Part shown: one piece after another, positions 17,501 to 24,627 of the stretch
How the letters are laid out: each line of letters opens with the position of its first letter
Position numbering within the stretch: the first letter of the stretch is position 1
Source of the DNA: Hymenobacter sp. 15J16-1T3B
GTDB taxonomy: Bacteria; Bacteroidota; Bacteroidia; Cytophagales; Hymenobacteraceae
Reading direction: 5' to 3'
NCBI RefSeq assembly: GCF_020711235.1
Contig: NZ_JAJFAV010000002.1
Span: forward strand, 496,001-560,000
Length of the DNA: 64,000 bases
Translations under genes and position numbers: made by a program
Notes under the pieces: model-generated
Seen by the model: only the letters and a program-made list of their open reading frames with translations
Database searches by the model: none
Told to the model about the DNA's origin: nothing

Positions 17501-17764
17501 CTCCGGCGCCGTGATTTTGTAGCGGCCGTCGGGGTCGGTCTGGGTGCCGTTGCTGGTGCCCTTCACCACCACGTTCACGCCGGGGATGCCCTGGCCTTTT
17601 TCGTCGACGACGCGGCCGGTCACGGTGCCGTCGGCCAGAATGGTGGTGGGGTCGGCGCTGGGCGTGGCGGCCGGGCTGGTGGTGGCCAGGGCCGCGGGCA
17701 CCGGCAGCAGCACCAGCGGCTTCACGAGCCAGCGCAGGGGAGCTTGGAGTAGAGAACGGGGCAT
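14564..17764 (-). CDS. SusC/RagA-family TonB-linked outer membrane transporter
   Basis: A 1066-residue outer membrane beta-barrel importer. A signal peptide is followed by a carboxypeptidase-like regulatory domain (GRVVDEKGQGIPGVNVVVKGT, about 48-68), a TonB-box region (LSEVVVVGYGVQEK, about 118-131), a plug (VEPLVG-like VALVAGAQVTEPSGEPGAGAVIRIRG) and the barrel, ending in VGVQVGF with a terminal Phe typical of outer membrane proteins. It imports oligosaccharides bound by the SusD partner. It is the first gene of the leftward cluster; the roughly 590-bp upstream region holds a LacI-type palindrome and a divergent LacI-family gene, so control by that regulator is likely. Confidence 0.97.
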   Translation of the reverse strand: MPRSLLQAPLRWLVKPLVLLPVPAALATTSPAATPSADPTTILADGTVTGRVVDEKGQGIPGVNVVVKGTSNGTQTDPDGRYKITAPEGATLVFSFIGYLAQEVPVSGRSTVGVTLQPDNKTLSEVVVVGYGVQEKKLLSTSIASISAKEVELLPVASPNEALVGLVAGAQVTEPSGEPGAGAVIRIRGLGSISAGNSPLYVVDGYPLNSSDSYNQIPPADIQSIQILKDAAACAIYGSRGGNGIVIVTTKRGRNDGKTRFNFTANTGIIQVAKKVDLMDRDQYLDYLRESFNNGNRAIPAQLQPGAPELANTDWQDEIFGTGVQQQYQLSASGGTDKSRFYISGGYFKQTGVIKNTGYDRFSLRANYDAQLSNKLKLGLSLAPNFSRTDVKPISGSYNGGNISGGGPGGETAIVTAALIAPPVVPARLANGDYGAIRNAGVGLTTPGDLLSPLAVIDLYKDRNSAVRALGSSFLDFEIIKGLNIRTNFGAELLNSRRAIYVPATLGTVSNAAANLSNPVLANIDARQQNNTNLNWVWENTATYNRAFGTDHNLTLLAGYSAQRNTNEGSTVLGQTGTYTTTDIEYATAAGQLFGQANYAANSLTSIFGRLDYAFKERYILTAALRTDGSSRFGPDNRYATFPSVALAWRVGEENFIKAIPTISELKLRASYGVTGNNNIGDYNYQSYQTAANYVFGAGNGTRNYGFSPNGVALRNLGWETNTQFDAGFDLGLWRDRIYLTVAAYQRNTTDLLLNRNIPAVLGYSSRALANVGEVRNRGLEVQLNTANLVDGAFTWSTAANFSLNRNQVMALSGANEQITFDAVFGYTGSIRVVPGQPLGVFYGYEQEGVYRDQADVDSSPKWTASNQAVVPGDFKFKDKNGDGKIDTNDIGVIGNPFPDFTYGLQNTFGYKALSLAVTLQGSQGNDVLYGGDRYTFNSPGQTNGRVALVDRWRSPEEPGDGKTPRATSSGSLRTVFNSYFIHDASFLRVRNITLRYNLPADWAKKASLQSASIYTSVQNLYTFTKYVGYNPEANNYGNTTNPTYGVDQGSYPMNRTLTVGVQVGF

Positions 17765-18072
17765 GCGAGTGAGTGGGAATAAAGGTGTGTGCAGGGGAAA
17801 AGGCCGGGGAAGGCCTCCAAGACCGGCTTGCGGGGCGGGCCGGCACCGATGCCGGGCGTAGCTCTACCGGCAGGTGCAGGCCGGCGGGGCCGGCAGGGTG
17901 AGTGCGTACTCAACGCGGTTCCGGCCAGCGTCTGGGCGACGGGCAGCGGCGGGCCGGCGGTGGGGTGGGCAAGGGGGGCGTTTCCGTCGTTTTGGGGCGT
18001 CTGAGCGCATTTGACAGAACTAAGTACAGCAAACTTGCAGGCCGCTGACCCTCGGGCTGTTGGGTTTATTTA

Positions 18073-18086
18073 CGGAAACGTTTTCG
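18073..18086. promoter_or_regulatory. LacI-type operator between susC and lacI-type gene
   Basis: CGGAAACGTTTTCG is a near-perfect palindrome centred on CG (one mismatched pair), matching the AAACGTTT core typical of LacI-family and cre-like operators. It lies about 310 bases upstream of susC and 270 upstream of the divergent regulator. The rest of the 17765-18356 gap shows no gene. Confidence 0.7.
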
Positions 18087-18170
18087 AAAAAAACGCCGCA
18101 ACTGGCCCGCTGCAAGGCCCAGAATGTGCCGTTTGCAGGGTTGGCCGGGAGCTGTAAGTAAGCAGTTACT

Positions 18171-18182
18171 CCAAACGCTTGG
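18171..18182. promoter_or_regulatory. Second LacI-like palindrome
   Basis: CCAAACGCTTGG is a near palindrome with the same central CG as the 18073 site and lies 97 bp from it centre to centre. Two such sites could let one tetramer or two dimers cover both divergent promoters. The match is weaker than the first. Confidence 0.4.
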
Positions 18183-18356
18183 CGGCGGCACCGGCTACGG
18201 CCCCTGGGCTAACTGCATCAGGGGCAAGTTCCTACGCCGGCGGCGCGTTTGGGCCAAAACGCGGGAAACTGCGCGCTAACCGCTATCTTCACCGGCCCAC
18301 CGTGCGGCTACGCCGCTGCCGCCGGGCGGTTTCTCTTCTTGCCCTCTGCTCCGCGG

Positions 18357-19385
18357 ATGCCCTCCTCGCCCATCAAACGCACCAACCTTAAACAGCTGGC
18401 GCACGAGCTTAACCTCTCGATTTCCACCGTTTCGCGGGCCCTCAACGACAGCTACGAAATAGCCGCCGACACCAAAGAGCGCGTGCGGCAAAAAGCCCAG
18501 GAGCTCGGCTACGAGCCCAACCCCTACGCCAGCGGCCTGCGCAGCCGCAAAAGCAAAACCATCGGCCTGGTCATCCCGGAAGTGGCCAACAACTTCTTTT
18601 CCCTGGCCATCGACGGGGTGGAGGAAATTGCGCGGGCCAACGACTACCACGTGCTCATCTACCTCACCCACGAAAGCCACGAGCGGGAAGCCACCATCGT
18701 GCAGCACCTCGCGGGCGGGCGCGTCGACGGCATTCTGATGTCGGTGGCCAGCGAAAGCCGCGACTCCCGCCACCTGGTGCCGCTGCTGGAGAGCAACGTG
18801 CCGCTGGTGTTTTTCGACCGCGTGTGCGAGGACATTGCCACGGCCCGCGTCACCACCGACGACTTCGCCAGCGGCTACCGCGCCACCGAGCACCTCGTCG
18901 AGCAGGGCTGCCGCCGCATTGCCCACCTGCTCATCTCCGATACGCTGTCCATCGGGCAGAAGCGCATGGACGGCTACCGCGCCGCCCTGCGCGCCCACGG
19001 CCTGCCCGACGACGACACCCTCATCCTGCCCGGTACCCTCGACCGCGACCAGAACACGGTGCGCATCCGCGAGCTGCTGCAGGCGGACCCGGCCATCGAC
19101 GGCATCTTTGCTTCCGTCGAGACGCTGGCCATCAGCAGCTACGAGGCCTGCCAGGAGCTGCGGCGGCGCGTGCCCGAGCAAGTCAAAATCATCAGCTTCT
19201 CCAACCTGGCTACCGCTGCTTACCTCAACCCGCCGCTGACCACCATCCGGCAGCCCGCCTACGAGATGGGCAAGAAGGCCGCCGAAATTCTGTTCCGCGC
19301 CATCAGCAAAAACCGCCCGGTGCTGCCTAGCCAGAGCGCCGAGCTGCAGTCGACGCTGGTGCCGCGCCGCTCCACGGGCGGCTAA
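18357..19385 (+). CDS. LacI/GalR family transcriptional regulator
   Basis: A 342-residue regulator, divergent from susC. The helix-turn-helix is NLKQLAHELNLSISTVSRALND (about 10-31), followed by the hinge NPYASGLRSRKSKTIGLVIPEV and a two-lobe sugar-binding domain with VPLVFFDRV, GCRRIAHL and TTIRQPAYEMGKKAAEIL. I start at MPSSPIKRTN because it puts the helix-turn-helix at the family position; a frame start at 18249 is too long. It probably controls the SusCD-GH2-GH10 cluster through the palindromes at 18073 and 18171. Regulation of such loci by LacI is less common than by hybrid two-component or ECF systems. Its length and domain order match the other LacI gene at 1076-2104, but the two differ widely in sequence. 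Confidence 0.92.
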   Translation: MPSSPIKRTNLKQLAHELNLSISTVSRALNDSYEIAADTKERVRQKAQELGYEPNPYASGLRSRKSKTIGLVIPEVANNFFSLAIDGVEEIARANDYHVLIYLTHESHEREATIVQHLAGGRVDGILMSVASESRDSRHLVPLLESNVPLVFFDRVCEDIATARVTTDDFASGYRATEHLVEQGCRRIAHLLISDTLSIGQKRMDGYRAALRAHGLPDDDTLILPGTLDRDQNTVRIRELLQADPAIDGIFASVETLAISSYEACQELRRRVPEQVKIISFSNLATAAYLNPPLTTIRQPAYEMGKKAAEILFRAISKNRPVLPSQSAELQSTLVPRRSTGG

Positions 19386-19479
19386 GCGGGTGGGCCCAGC
19401 GGTGCCGCCTACAGAGCAACGAAAGAGCGGCTGGAGGCGCGGCCCGGCGGCGCCCGCCCGGGGCCGGGGGAGCGGGCGG

Positions 19480-19491
19480 TGACAAAAGTCA
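19480..19491 (+). promoter_or_regulatory. CRP/FNR-like palindrome, site A
   Basis: TGACAAAAGTCA (TGAC-N4-GTCA) lies in the 208-bp gap before the BON-USP-Mla operon. Its centre is 58.5 bp before the last G of a CATCTTTG box. TGAC/GTCA half-sites spaced by four bases resemble CRP/FNR-superfamily sites. Related sites are at 29399, 36912, 38078 and 42452. Confidence 0.6.
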
Positions 19492-19536
19492 TGGCCGGGC
19501 ATAACGAGCGTCATGGCCGGCCGCGCCGGCGCGGGG

Positions 19537-19544
19537 CATCTTTG
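19537..19544 (+). promoter_or_regulatory. Bacteroidota-type -7 box for the BON-USP-Mla operon
   Basis: CATCTTTG fits TAnnTTTG except at the first position. It lies 49 bases before the BON gene start. No upstream TTTG (-33) element is visible, which suits activator dependence. An identical octamer is found on the minus strand at 36859-36866. Confidence 0.5.
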
Positions 19545-19593
19545 GCTTGCTGGCGGCCCATTCGCGGGGCGCCGGGCTAACGCCGAAACTGCC

Positions 19594-21045
19594 ATGGATT
19601 CGCTCGATCTTCGCCAAGAAACCGATGTGCTGGCTGACCGCGACATCACGGCCGCCGTGGAGCGCCTGCTGGCGTGCAAACAAGGGGTGGCCGCCCACCT
19701 CATCGACGTAAGCACCGCGGCGGGCATCACCACGCTCAGCGGCTGTACCGACTCCCTGCTGGCCCGCGACCGGGCCGAGGAAATAGCCCGGGCCGTGCGC
19801 GGGGTGCGCGGCGTCGTCAACGCCGTGGACGTGCGCGCCAGCGGCCTGCCCGATGCCACGCTGCGCCACGACGTGGAAGAAGCGCTGCGGCAAGACGCGG
19901 TGGCGGGCGCCTTCGACCTCAGCTGCACAGCGCGCGAAGGCGTGGTAATGCTGCTGGGCGAGGTGGCCTGCTGGTCCGAAAAAGAGCTGGCCCTGCGCCT
20001 GGCCCGGGGCGTGCGGGGCGTGCGCGGCCTCGAAGACCACCTGCGCTGCCGCCCCGCGCCCGCAGACCGACCGGCCGCGGCGCTGGCTGCTGACATCGAG
20101 GAGCGGCTGGCCTGGGACGTACACATCAACGGTGCCCAAGTGCAGGTGCTGGCCCATGACAACGGCGCCGTGGAGCTCAGCGGCGCGGTGGCCAGCGCCG
20201 CCGAACACCATCTCGCCCTGCGCGCGGCCTGGCTGGCCGGGGCCACCCGCGTGGAGGCCGCCGCGCTGCGCGTGGATCCGGCGGCGGCCAGCGCCGAGGT
20301 GGAGGGCGACAAATACCTCCCGAAATCCGACGAGGCGCTGGAGCAGGCCATTCGCACGTGCTGCCGCCACGACGCGCGCATCGGGGCCAGCCAGCCGGAC
20401 GTGGAGGTGCGCCGCGGCCGCGTGGCCCTGCGGGGCGCCGTGGGCAGCCTGCGGGCCCGGCACGCCGCCGAGCAGGTCGCCAGCGCTGTGGTGGGCGTGC
20501 GGCGGGTCGATAACTACTTGCGCGTGCGCCCCGCCCATTGCACCGCCGACGCGGAGCTGCAGCGCTGCGGCCAAGCCGCCCTGCAACGCGACGCCTACCT
20601 GCACCGCCACGCGCTGGAGGTGGTGGTCAGCAACGGCCGCGTGGGCCTGAGCGGCGCGGTGGACTCGGTGTTTGAACGGCAGCACGCCGAGCAGGTCGTG
20701 GCCAGCCTGCAGGGCGTGGTGGCCATCGACAACCGGCTGACGGTGCCGGCCGGAGCCGCCTTCGCCGAGGCGGACCACGCGGCCTGCCAGGTGGCCTACG
20801 CCGAGCCGTTGCCCGGCCGCCCCCTCGGCGACGCCGAAACCAAGCAGCGCATCCGGCAGCAGCTGTACTGGACGCCGGGCCTGCACGAGCAGGCCATCCG
20901 CGTGGGCCTGAAGCGGGGACGCGCCATCCTCGCCGGCACCGTGGACACGCCCCTGCAGCGGCAGCTGGCCACGTTGTGCGCCTACGAGGGCGGGGCGCAG
21001 GTCGTCGACAACCAGCTACACGTGCGCACCGACGCCCACGACTAG
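19594..21045 (+). CDS. Six-BON-domain protein, cytoplasmic
   Basis: A 483-residue protein built of six BON-like repeats (about 20-85, 90-155, 160-230, 250-315, 320-385 and 415-480). Each has the alternating pattern ...G.V.L.G.V.......A......GV..V.N.L. The first repeat carries LSGCTDSLLARDRAEEIARAVRGVRGVVNAV, nearly shared with the BON protein at 25549. BON domains in other bacteria (OsmY, Kbp) bind lipid surfaces or potassium, but usually in the periplasm; no signal peptide or membrane segment is seen here, so this one should be cytosolic. I start at MDSLDLRQETD because the longer frame has no support. It is the first gene of the operon with a USP and the Mla genes. Function is unknown; an envelope or osmotic stress role is a guess. 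Confidence 0.85.
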   Translation: MDSLDLRQETDVLADRDITAAVERLLACKQGVAAHLIDVSTAAGITTLSGCTDSLLARDRAEEIARAVRGVRGVVNAVDVRASGLPDATLRHDVEEALRQDAVAGAFDLSCTAREGVVMLLGEVACWSEKELALRLARGVRGVRGLEDHLRCRPAPADRPAAALAADIEERLAWDVHINGAQVQVLAHDNGAVELSGAVASAAEHHLALRAAWLAGATRVEAAALRVDPAAASAEVEGDKYLPKSDEALEQAIRTCCRHDARIGASQPDVEVRRGRVALRGAVGSLRARHAAEQVASAVVGVRRVDNYLRVRPAHCTADAELQRCGQAALQRDAYLHRHALEVVVSNGRVGLSGAVDSVFERQHAEQVVASLQGVVAIDNRLTVPAGAAFAEADHAACQVAYAEPLPGRPLGDAETKQRIRQQLYWTPGLHEQAIRVGLKRGRAILAGTVDTPLQRQLATLCAYEGGAQVVDNQLHVRTDAHD

Positions 21046-21090
21046 TTCCCAATCCCATTGGTGGCCCCCGCCGTCATTCCCCGAAACACC

Positions 21091-21975
21091 ATGAAACCCA
21101 CGTTTGTCGTGCTGACGGATTTGTCGCCCCGCGCTTTTCGGGCGGCCTATTTTGCGGCGGTGCTGGCCGCGGCGGTGGGCGCCGAGCTGCGGCTGCTCCA
21201 CCTCGAAGCCGAGGCGGTTATCGAGCCGGAATTCGGCATGCTGCCGCTGCCCGCCGACTACCTCGACCAGCAGCAGCGCGACGCCACGACGGCCTTGGCC
21301 GAACTGGTGCGGCTGCTGCCGGCCCCGGCGCAGGTGCAACCCCGCCGCGGCGCCCTCGCCGACACGCTGCAAGAGTTGGTGCGCCACGAGCCGCCCGCGC
21401 TGCTGGTGCTCAGCTACGCCGCCGGCTACGACCTATTCGACCAGCTGCTCCACAACTACGCCCTGCCAGCCCTGCGCGACACCCACCTGCCGCTGCTGCT
21501 GGTGCCCGAAGATGCCGCCCAGGACCCCGCCCCGCCGCGCCGGGTGGCGCTGGCCGTCGACGGAGAGTACTTCCGACTCAGCCCCGAAGCCTGCCGCACC
21601 GCCGCCCTGCTCCAGCAGTGCCAGCCTGAGTACACCGTGGTGCACGTGGCCGAGCCCAGCGGCCCGGCCCTCGACATGCGTAGTGCCCTCCGCACCGCCC
21701 GCAGCGGCGGGCTGCTGCCCGCCGACGCCCCCGACAGCACCTACCTGCTCCGCCACGACTCGCGCGGCGGGGGCTTGGCGCAGGCTGCCACAGACACCCA
21801 GGCCGACCTACTGGTACTGGTGAGCCGGCCGCGCAGCCTGCTGGCCGAGCTGCTGCCCTGCACCCTGGCCGCCACCGTGGCGCGTCACTGCCCGGTGCCC
21901 GTGCTGCTGCTGCCCGCCGTGGCCGTGCCCGTGCCGACGGCGGCCTACCCGGCCTACGACGGCCTGCGGTACTGA
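21091..21975 (+). CDS. Universal stress protein, two UspA domains
   Basis: A 294-residue double-domain Usp. Domain 1 begins TFVVLTDLSPRAFRAAYFAAVLA and has LVLSYAAGYDLFDQLL and PLLLVPED; domain 2 begins RRVALAVDGEYF and ends LVLVSRPRSLLAELLPCTLAATVARHCPVPVLLLP. The canonical ATP-binding motif G-x2-G-x9-G(S/T) is not preserved, as in the five other Usps of this island, and this copy also lacks their FHRSVT motif. Usp proteins act in starvation, oxygen and redox stress. The gene starts 45 bases after the BON gene and 60 bases before mlaE, so it is probably in the same operon. Start is the ATG at 21091. Confidence 0.88.
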   Translation: MKPTFVVLTDLSPRAFRAAYFAAVLAAAVGAELRLLHLEAEAVIEPEFGMLPLPADYLDQQQRDATTALAELVRLLPAPAQVQPRRGALADTLQELVRHEPPALLVLSYAAGYDLFDQLLHNYALPALRDTHLPLLLVPEDAAQDPAPPRRVALAVDGEYFRLSPEACRTAALLQQCQPEYTVVHVAEPSGPALDMRSALRTARSGGLLPADAPDSTYLLRHDSRGGGLAQAATDTQADLLVLVSRPRSLLAELLPCTLAATVARHCPVPVLLLPAVAVPVPTAAYPAYDGLRY

Positions 21976-22035
21976 GCCCCCGGCAATGGCCCGCCCGTAC
22001 CCGGCGGTTTTCGTCATCCTTTTTCGCCCTCCCCA

Positions 22036-22794
22036 GTGCCCAACTACCCCATTTTGGCCGAAGCCGGCGGCATGGCCCACTTTGCCGGCCGCTTTTTTCG
22101 CGACGGGTTTCGCCCCCGCTACGAGGTGAGCGAGTGGCTTTACCAGTGCTACGTCATCGGCTACCAGTCGCTGCCGCTGGTGGGCGTGACAGGCTTCATC
22201 ATGGGCATTGTGCTTACGCTGCAGAGTCGGCCGACCATGGCGCAGTTCGGCGCCGAGTCGTGGATACCGGCCATGGTGGGGCTGACCATTATCCGCGAGA
22301 TGGGACCCATCATCACCGCCTTGATTTTTGCCGGCAAAATCGGCTCCAGCATCGGGGCCGAGCTGGGCTCCATGCGCGTCACGGAGCAAATCGACGCCAT
22401 GGAAGTGTCGGGCACCAACCCGTTCAAGTACCTGGTTGTGACGCGGGTGCTGGCTACCACGCTGATGCTACCGGTGCTCACGCTGCTGGCCGACGCTATT
22501 GCCCTCTACGCCTCCTACATCGGGCTGAACATGCGCGGGGTGACCACGCTGGCGCTGTTCGTCAACAACGTGCTGTCGCGCTTGGCGTTCGGCGACGTGC
22601 TCCCGGCCTTCATCAAGACGTTCTTCTTCGGCTTCGCGGTGGGGCTGATCGGTTGCTACAAGGGCTTCTACGCCGACAAGGGCACCGAGGGCGTGGGGCA
22701 GGCAGCCAACTCGGCCGTGGTGGTGTCCTCGCTGGTCATCTTCATTCTCGACCTGGTGGCCGTGCAACTCACCGGCCTGCTGGGCCTCAACTAA
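22036..22794 (+). CDS. mlaE: MlaE-family ABC transporter permease
   Basis: A 252-residue inner membrane permease of the MlaE/YrbE family, with about five membrane segments. Hallmarks are GVTGFIMGIVLTLQSRPTMAQFGAE, REMGPIITALIFAGKIGSSIGAELGSMRVTEQIDAMEVSGTNPFKYLVVTRVLA and the GFYADKGTEGVGQAANSAVV tail. It works with the ATPase and Mce-domain protein encoded next to move lipids between membranes. The start is a GTG. Only these three components are present; no MlaB or MlaC gene is adjacent, as is common outside Proteobacteria. Confidence 0.95.
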   Translation: MPNYPILAEAGGMAHFAGRFFRDGFRPRYEVSEWLYQCYVIGYQSLPLVGVTGFIMGIVLTLQSRPTMAQFGAESWIPAMVGLTIIREMGPIITALIFAGKIGSSIGAELGSMRVTEQIDAMEVSGTNPFKYLVVTRVLATTLMLPVLTLLADAIALYASYIGLNMRGVTTLALFVNNVLSRLAFGDVLPAFIKTFFFGFAVGLIGCYKGFYADKGTEGVGQAANSAVVVSSLVIFILDLVAVQLTGLLGLN

Positions 22795-22804
22795 GCGCGC
22801 CCTA

Positions 22805-23599
22805 ATGCAGCCCGACCCATCCCTCGCTCCCACACCCGCCGCGCCGCCGGCCCGCCTGCCCGTGGCGCCGGCCGAGCCGGTGCTGATGGTGGAGCACGTC
22901 GACAAGTCCTTCGGCGACAACCACGTGCTGCGCGACTTTTCGCTCGCGCTGCACCGGGGCGAAAACGTGGTGGTGCTCGGCAAGTCGGGCTCGGGCAAGT
23001 CGGTGCTCATCAAGTGCATCATCGGCCTGCTGCTGCCCGACGCGGGCCGCATCACGGTGCTCGGGCAGGACGTGACGGGGCTGGGGCACCAGCAAATGGA
23101 CGAGCTGCGCGCCCGCGTGGGCTTTCTGTTTCAGAGCAACGCGCTCTACGATTCGATGACCGTGCGCGAAAACCTGTTGTTTCCGCTGCGCCGCCACTGG
23201 CTCCGCCACCGCCGCGCCGAGGAAGACGCGCTGGTGCGCGAGGTACTCGACGACGTGGGCCTGGCCCACACGGCCACGCTGATGCCGGCCGAGCTGTCGG
23301 GGGGCATGCGCAAGCGCATTGCCCTGGCCCGCACGCTTATCCTGCGCCCCGACATCATCCTCTACGACGAGCCCACCACCGGCCTCGACCCGGTGACTTC
23401 GCGCGAAATCAGCCACCTGATCCGGGCGGTACAGCAGAAATACAACGCCTCGGCCCTGATCATTTCGCACGACATGAGCTGCGTGCGCCTCACCGCCGAC
23501 CGCGTGGCCCTGCTACTCGACGGCCGCTGCTACGCCGACGGCCGCTACGAGGAGCTGGCCGCCAGCGCCGACCCGCGCATCCACGAATTCTTCGCCTAG
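22805..23599 (+). CDS. mlaF: MlaF-family ABC transporter ATP-binding protein
   Basis: A 264-residue ATPase with Walker A GKSGSGKS (59-66), Q-loop LFQSNALYDSMTV, signature LSGGMRKRIALARTL and Walker B ILYDEPTTGLDP, then the switch His in IISHDM. The LSGGMRKR and YDSMTV forms are typical of MlaF. It powers the lipid transport complex with the MlaE and Mce proteins. It starts 10 bases after the mlaE stop. Confidence 0.95.
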   Translation: MQPDPSLAPTPAAPPARLPVAPAEPVLMVEHVDKSFGDNHVLRDFSLALHRGENVVVLGKSGSGKSVLIKCIIGLLLPDAGRITVLGQDVTGLGHQQMDELRARVGFLFQSNALYDSMTVRENLLFPLRRHWLRHRRAEEDALVREVLDDVGLAHTATLMPAELSGGMRKRIALARTLILRPDIILYDEPTTGLDPVTSREISHLIRAVQQKYNASALIISHDMSCVRLTADRVALLLDGRCYADGRYEELAASADPRIHEFFA

Positions 23600-23613
23600 A
23601 TAGCCCGTTCGTT

Positions 23614-24606
23614 ATGTCCCAACGCACCGCCGCCAACCACGTCCGCCTCGGCCTGTTTGTGCTGGCCGGCTTGGCCTGCCTGGTCGTCACGCTGTTTTTG
23701 CTCGGCCGCCAGCAAAACCTGTTCAGCCGCAGCATGACGGTGCAGGCCGACTTCCGCAACGTGTCGGGCCTGCTCACCGGCAACAACGTGCGCCTGGGCG
23801 GCATCCCGGTGGGCACGGTGCGCCGCATCCAGCTCGTCAACGACAGCACCGTGCGGGTGACGATGAACCTGAACCGCGACGTGCAGCCCTTCGTGCGCCG
23901 CAACACGGTGGCCACCATCGGCACCGACGGGCTGGTGGGCAACACCATCATCAACCTGGCGGCCCAGCCCGGCGCGGCCCCGCCCGTGCAGCCCGGCGAC
24001 CGGCTGCCCGGCAGCAACCCCGTGGGCATCGACGAGATGCTGAGCACGCTGAACGTGTCGAACCGCAACCTCATCGGCATCACCCAGGACCTGCGCCAGA
24101 TAACGCGCAAGCTCAACGGCAGCGACGCCCTCTGGCAGCTGCTTGGCGACCAGGGCCTGGCCGCCGATGCCCGCCGCAGCCTGCGCAGCATGGCCACCGC
24201 CACCGCCCGCCTCGACGCCGCCGCCCGCGACGTGCAGCAGCTCACCGGCGGCGTGCGCCGGGGCCGGGGCGTGGCCGGCTACCTGCTCACCGACACGGCC
24301 TTCGCCGGCCAGCTGGGCCACGCCACCCGGCAGCTGGCCGGCACCTCCGATACGCTGGCCGCCACCCTGGCCGGGCTGAAGCGGCAGGTGCAAACCAAGC
24401 AAGGCCCGCTCAACACCCTGCTGGCCGACACCGCCTTCAGCCGGCAACTGCGCCAGAGCATGCAGCACGTGGAGCAGGGCACGGCCGGCTTCAGCCGGAG
24501 CATGGAGGCGCTGCAGCACAACGTGCTGGTGCGCGGCTACCTCAAGCGGCAGCAGAAAAAGCAGGCACGCGCCGCCCTCAGCGCCCGGCCGGGCGCGCAG
24601 CCCTAA
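23614..24606 (+). CDS. mlaD: MlaD-like Mce-domain substrate-binding protein
   Basis: A 330-residue protein with one N-terminal membrane anchor (LGLFVLAGLACLVVTLFLLG, about 12-31), an MCE domain (about 35-115: FRNVSGLLTGNNVRLGGIPVGTVRRI...GTDGLVGNTIINL) and a helical C-terminal part that should form the periplasmic tube. It is the lipid-handling partner of MlaE/MlaF. I start at MSQRTAANHV; the long frame reaching back into mlaF is a shadow. It is the last gene of the rightward operon and ends 21 bases before the oppositely oriented Usp gene. Confidence 0.93.
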   Translation: MSQRTAANHVRLGLFVLAGLACLVVTLFLLGRQQNLFSRSMTVQADFRNVSGLLTGNNVRLGGIPVGTVRRIQLVNDSTVRVTMNLNRDVQPFVRRNTVATIGTDGLVGNTIINLAAQPGAAPPVQPGDRLPGSNPVGIDEMLSTLNVSNRNLIGITQDLRQITRKLNGSDALWQLLGDQGLAADARRSLRSMATATARLDAAARDVQQLTGGVRRGRGVAGYLLTDTAFAGQLGHATRQLAGTSDTLAATLAGLKRQVQTKQGPLNTLLADTAFSRQLRQSMQHVEQGTAGFSRSMEALQHNVLVRGYLKRQQKKQARAALSARPGAQP

Positions 24607-24627
24607 ACGCCGCCGGGACCAGACCGC

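Noticed and set aside
15002-17752. Long plus-strand open frame opposite the first SusC gene
   Set aside because: Same antisense artefact; no motifs, and the other strand is a clear transporter.
18276-20381. 701-codon minus-strand frame across lacI and BON genes
   Set aside because: Spans two oppositely oriented well-supported genes and their promoter gap; composition is that of a shadow.
23014-23613. Extension of the MlaD frame back into mlaF
   Set aside because: Overlaps the ATPase gene; the Mce protein begins at MSQRTAANHV with its membrane anchor.
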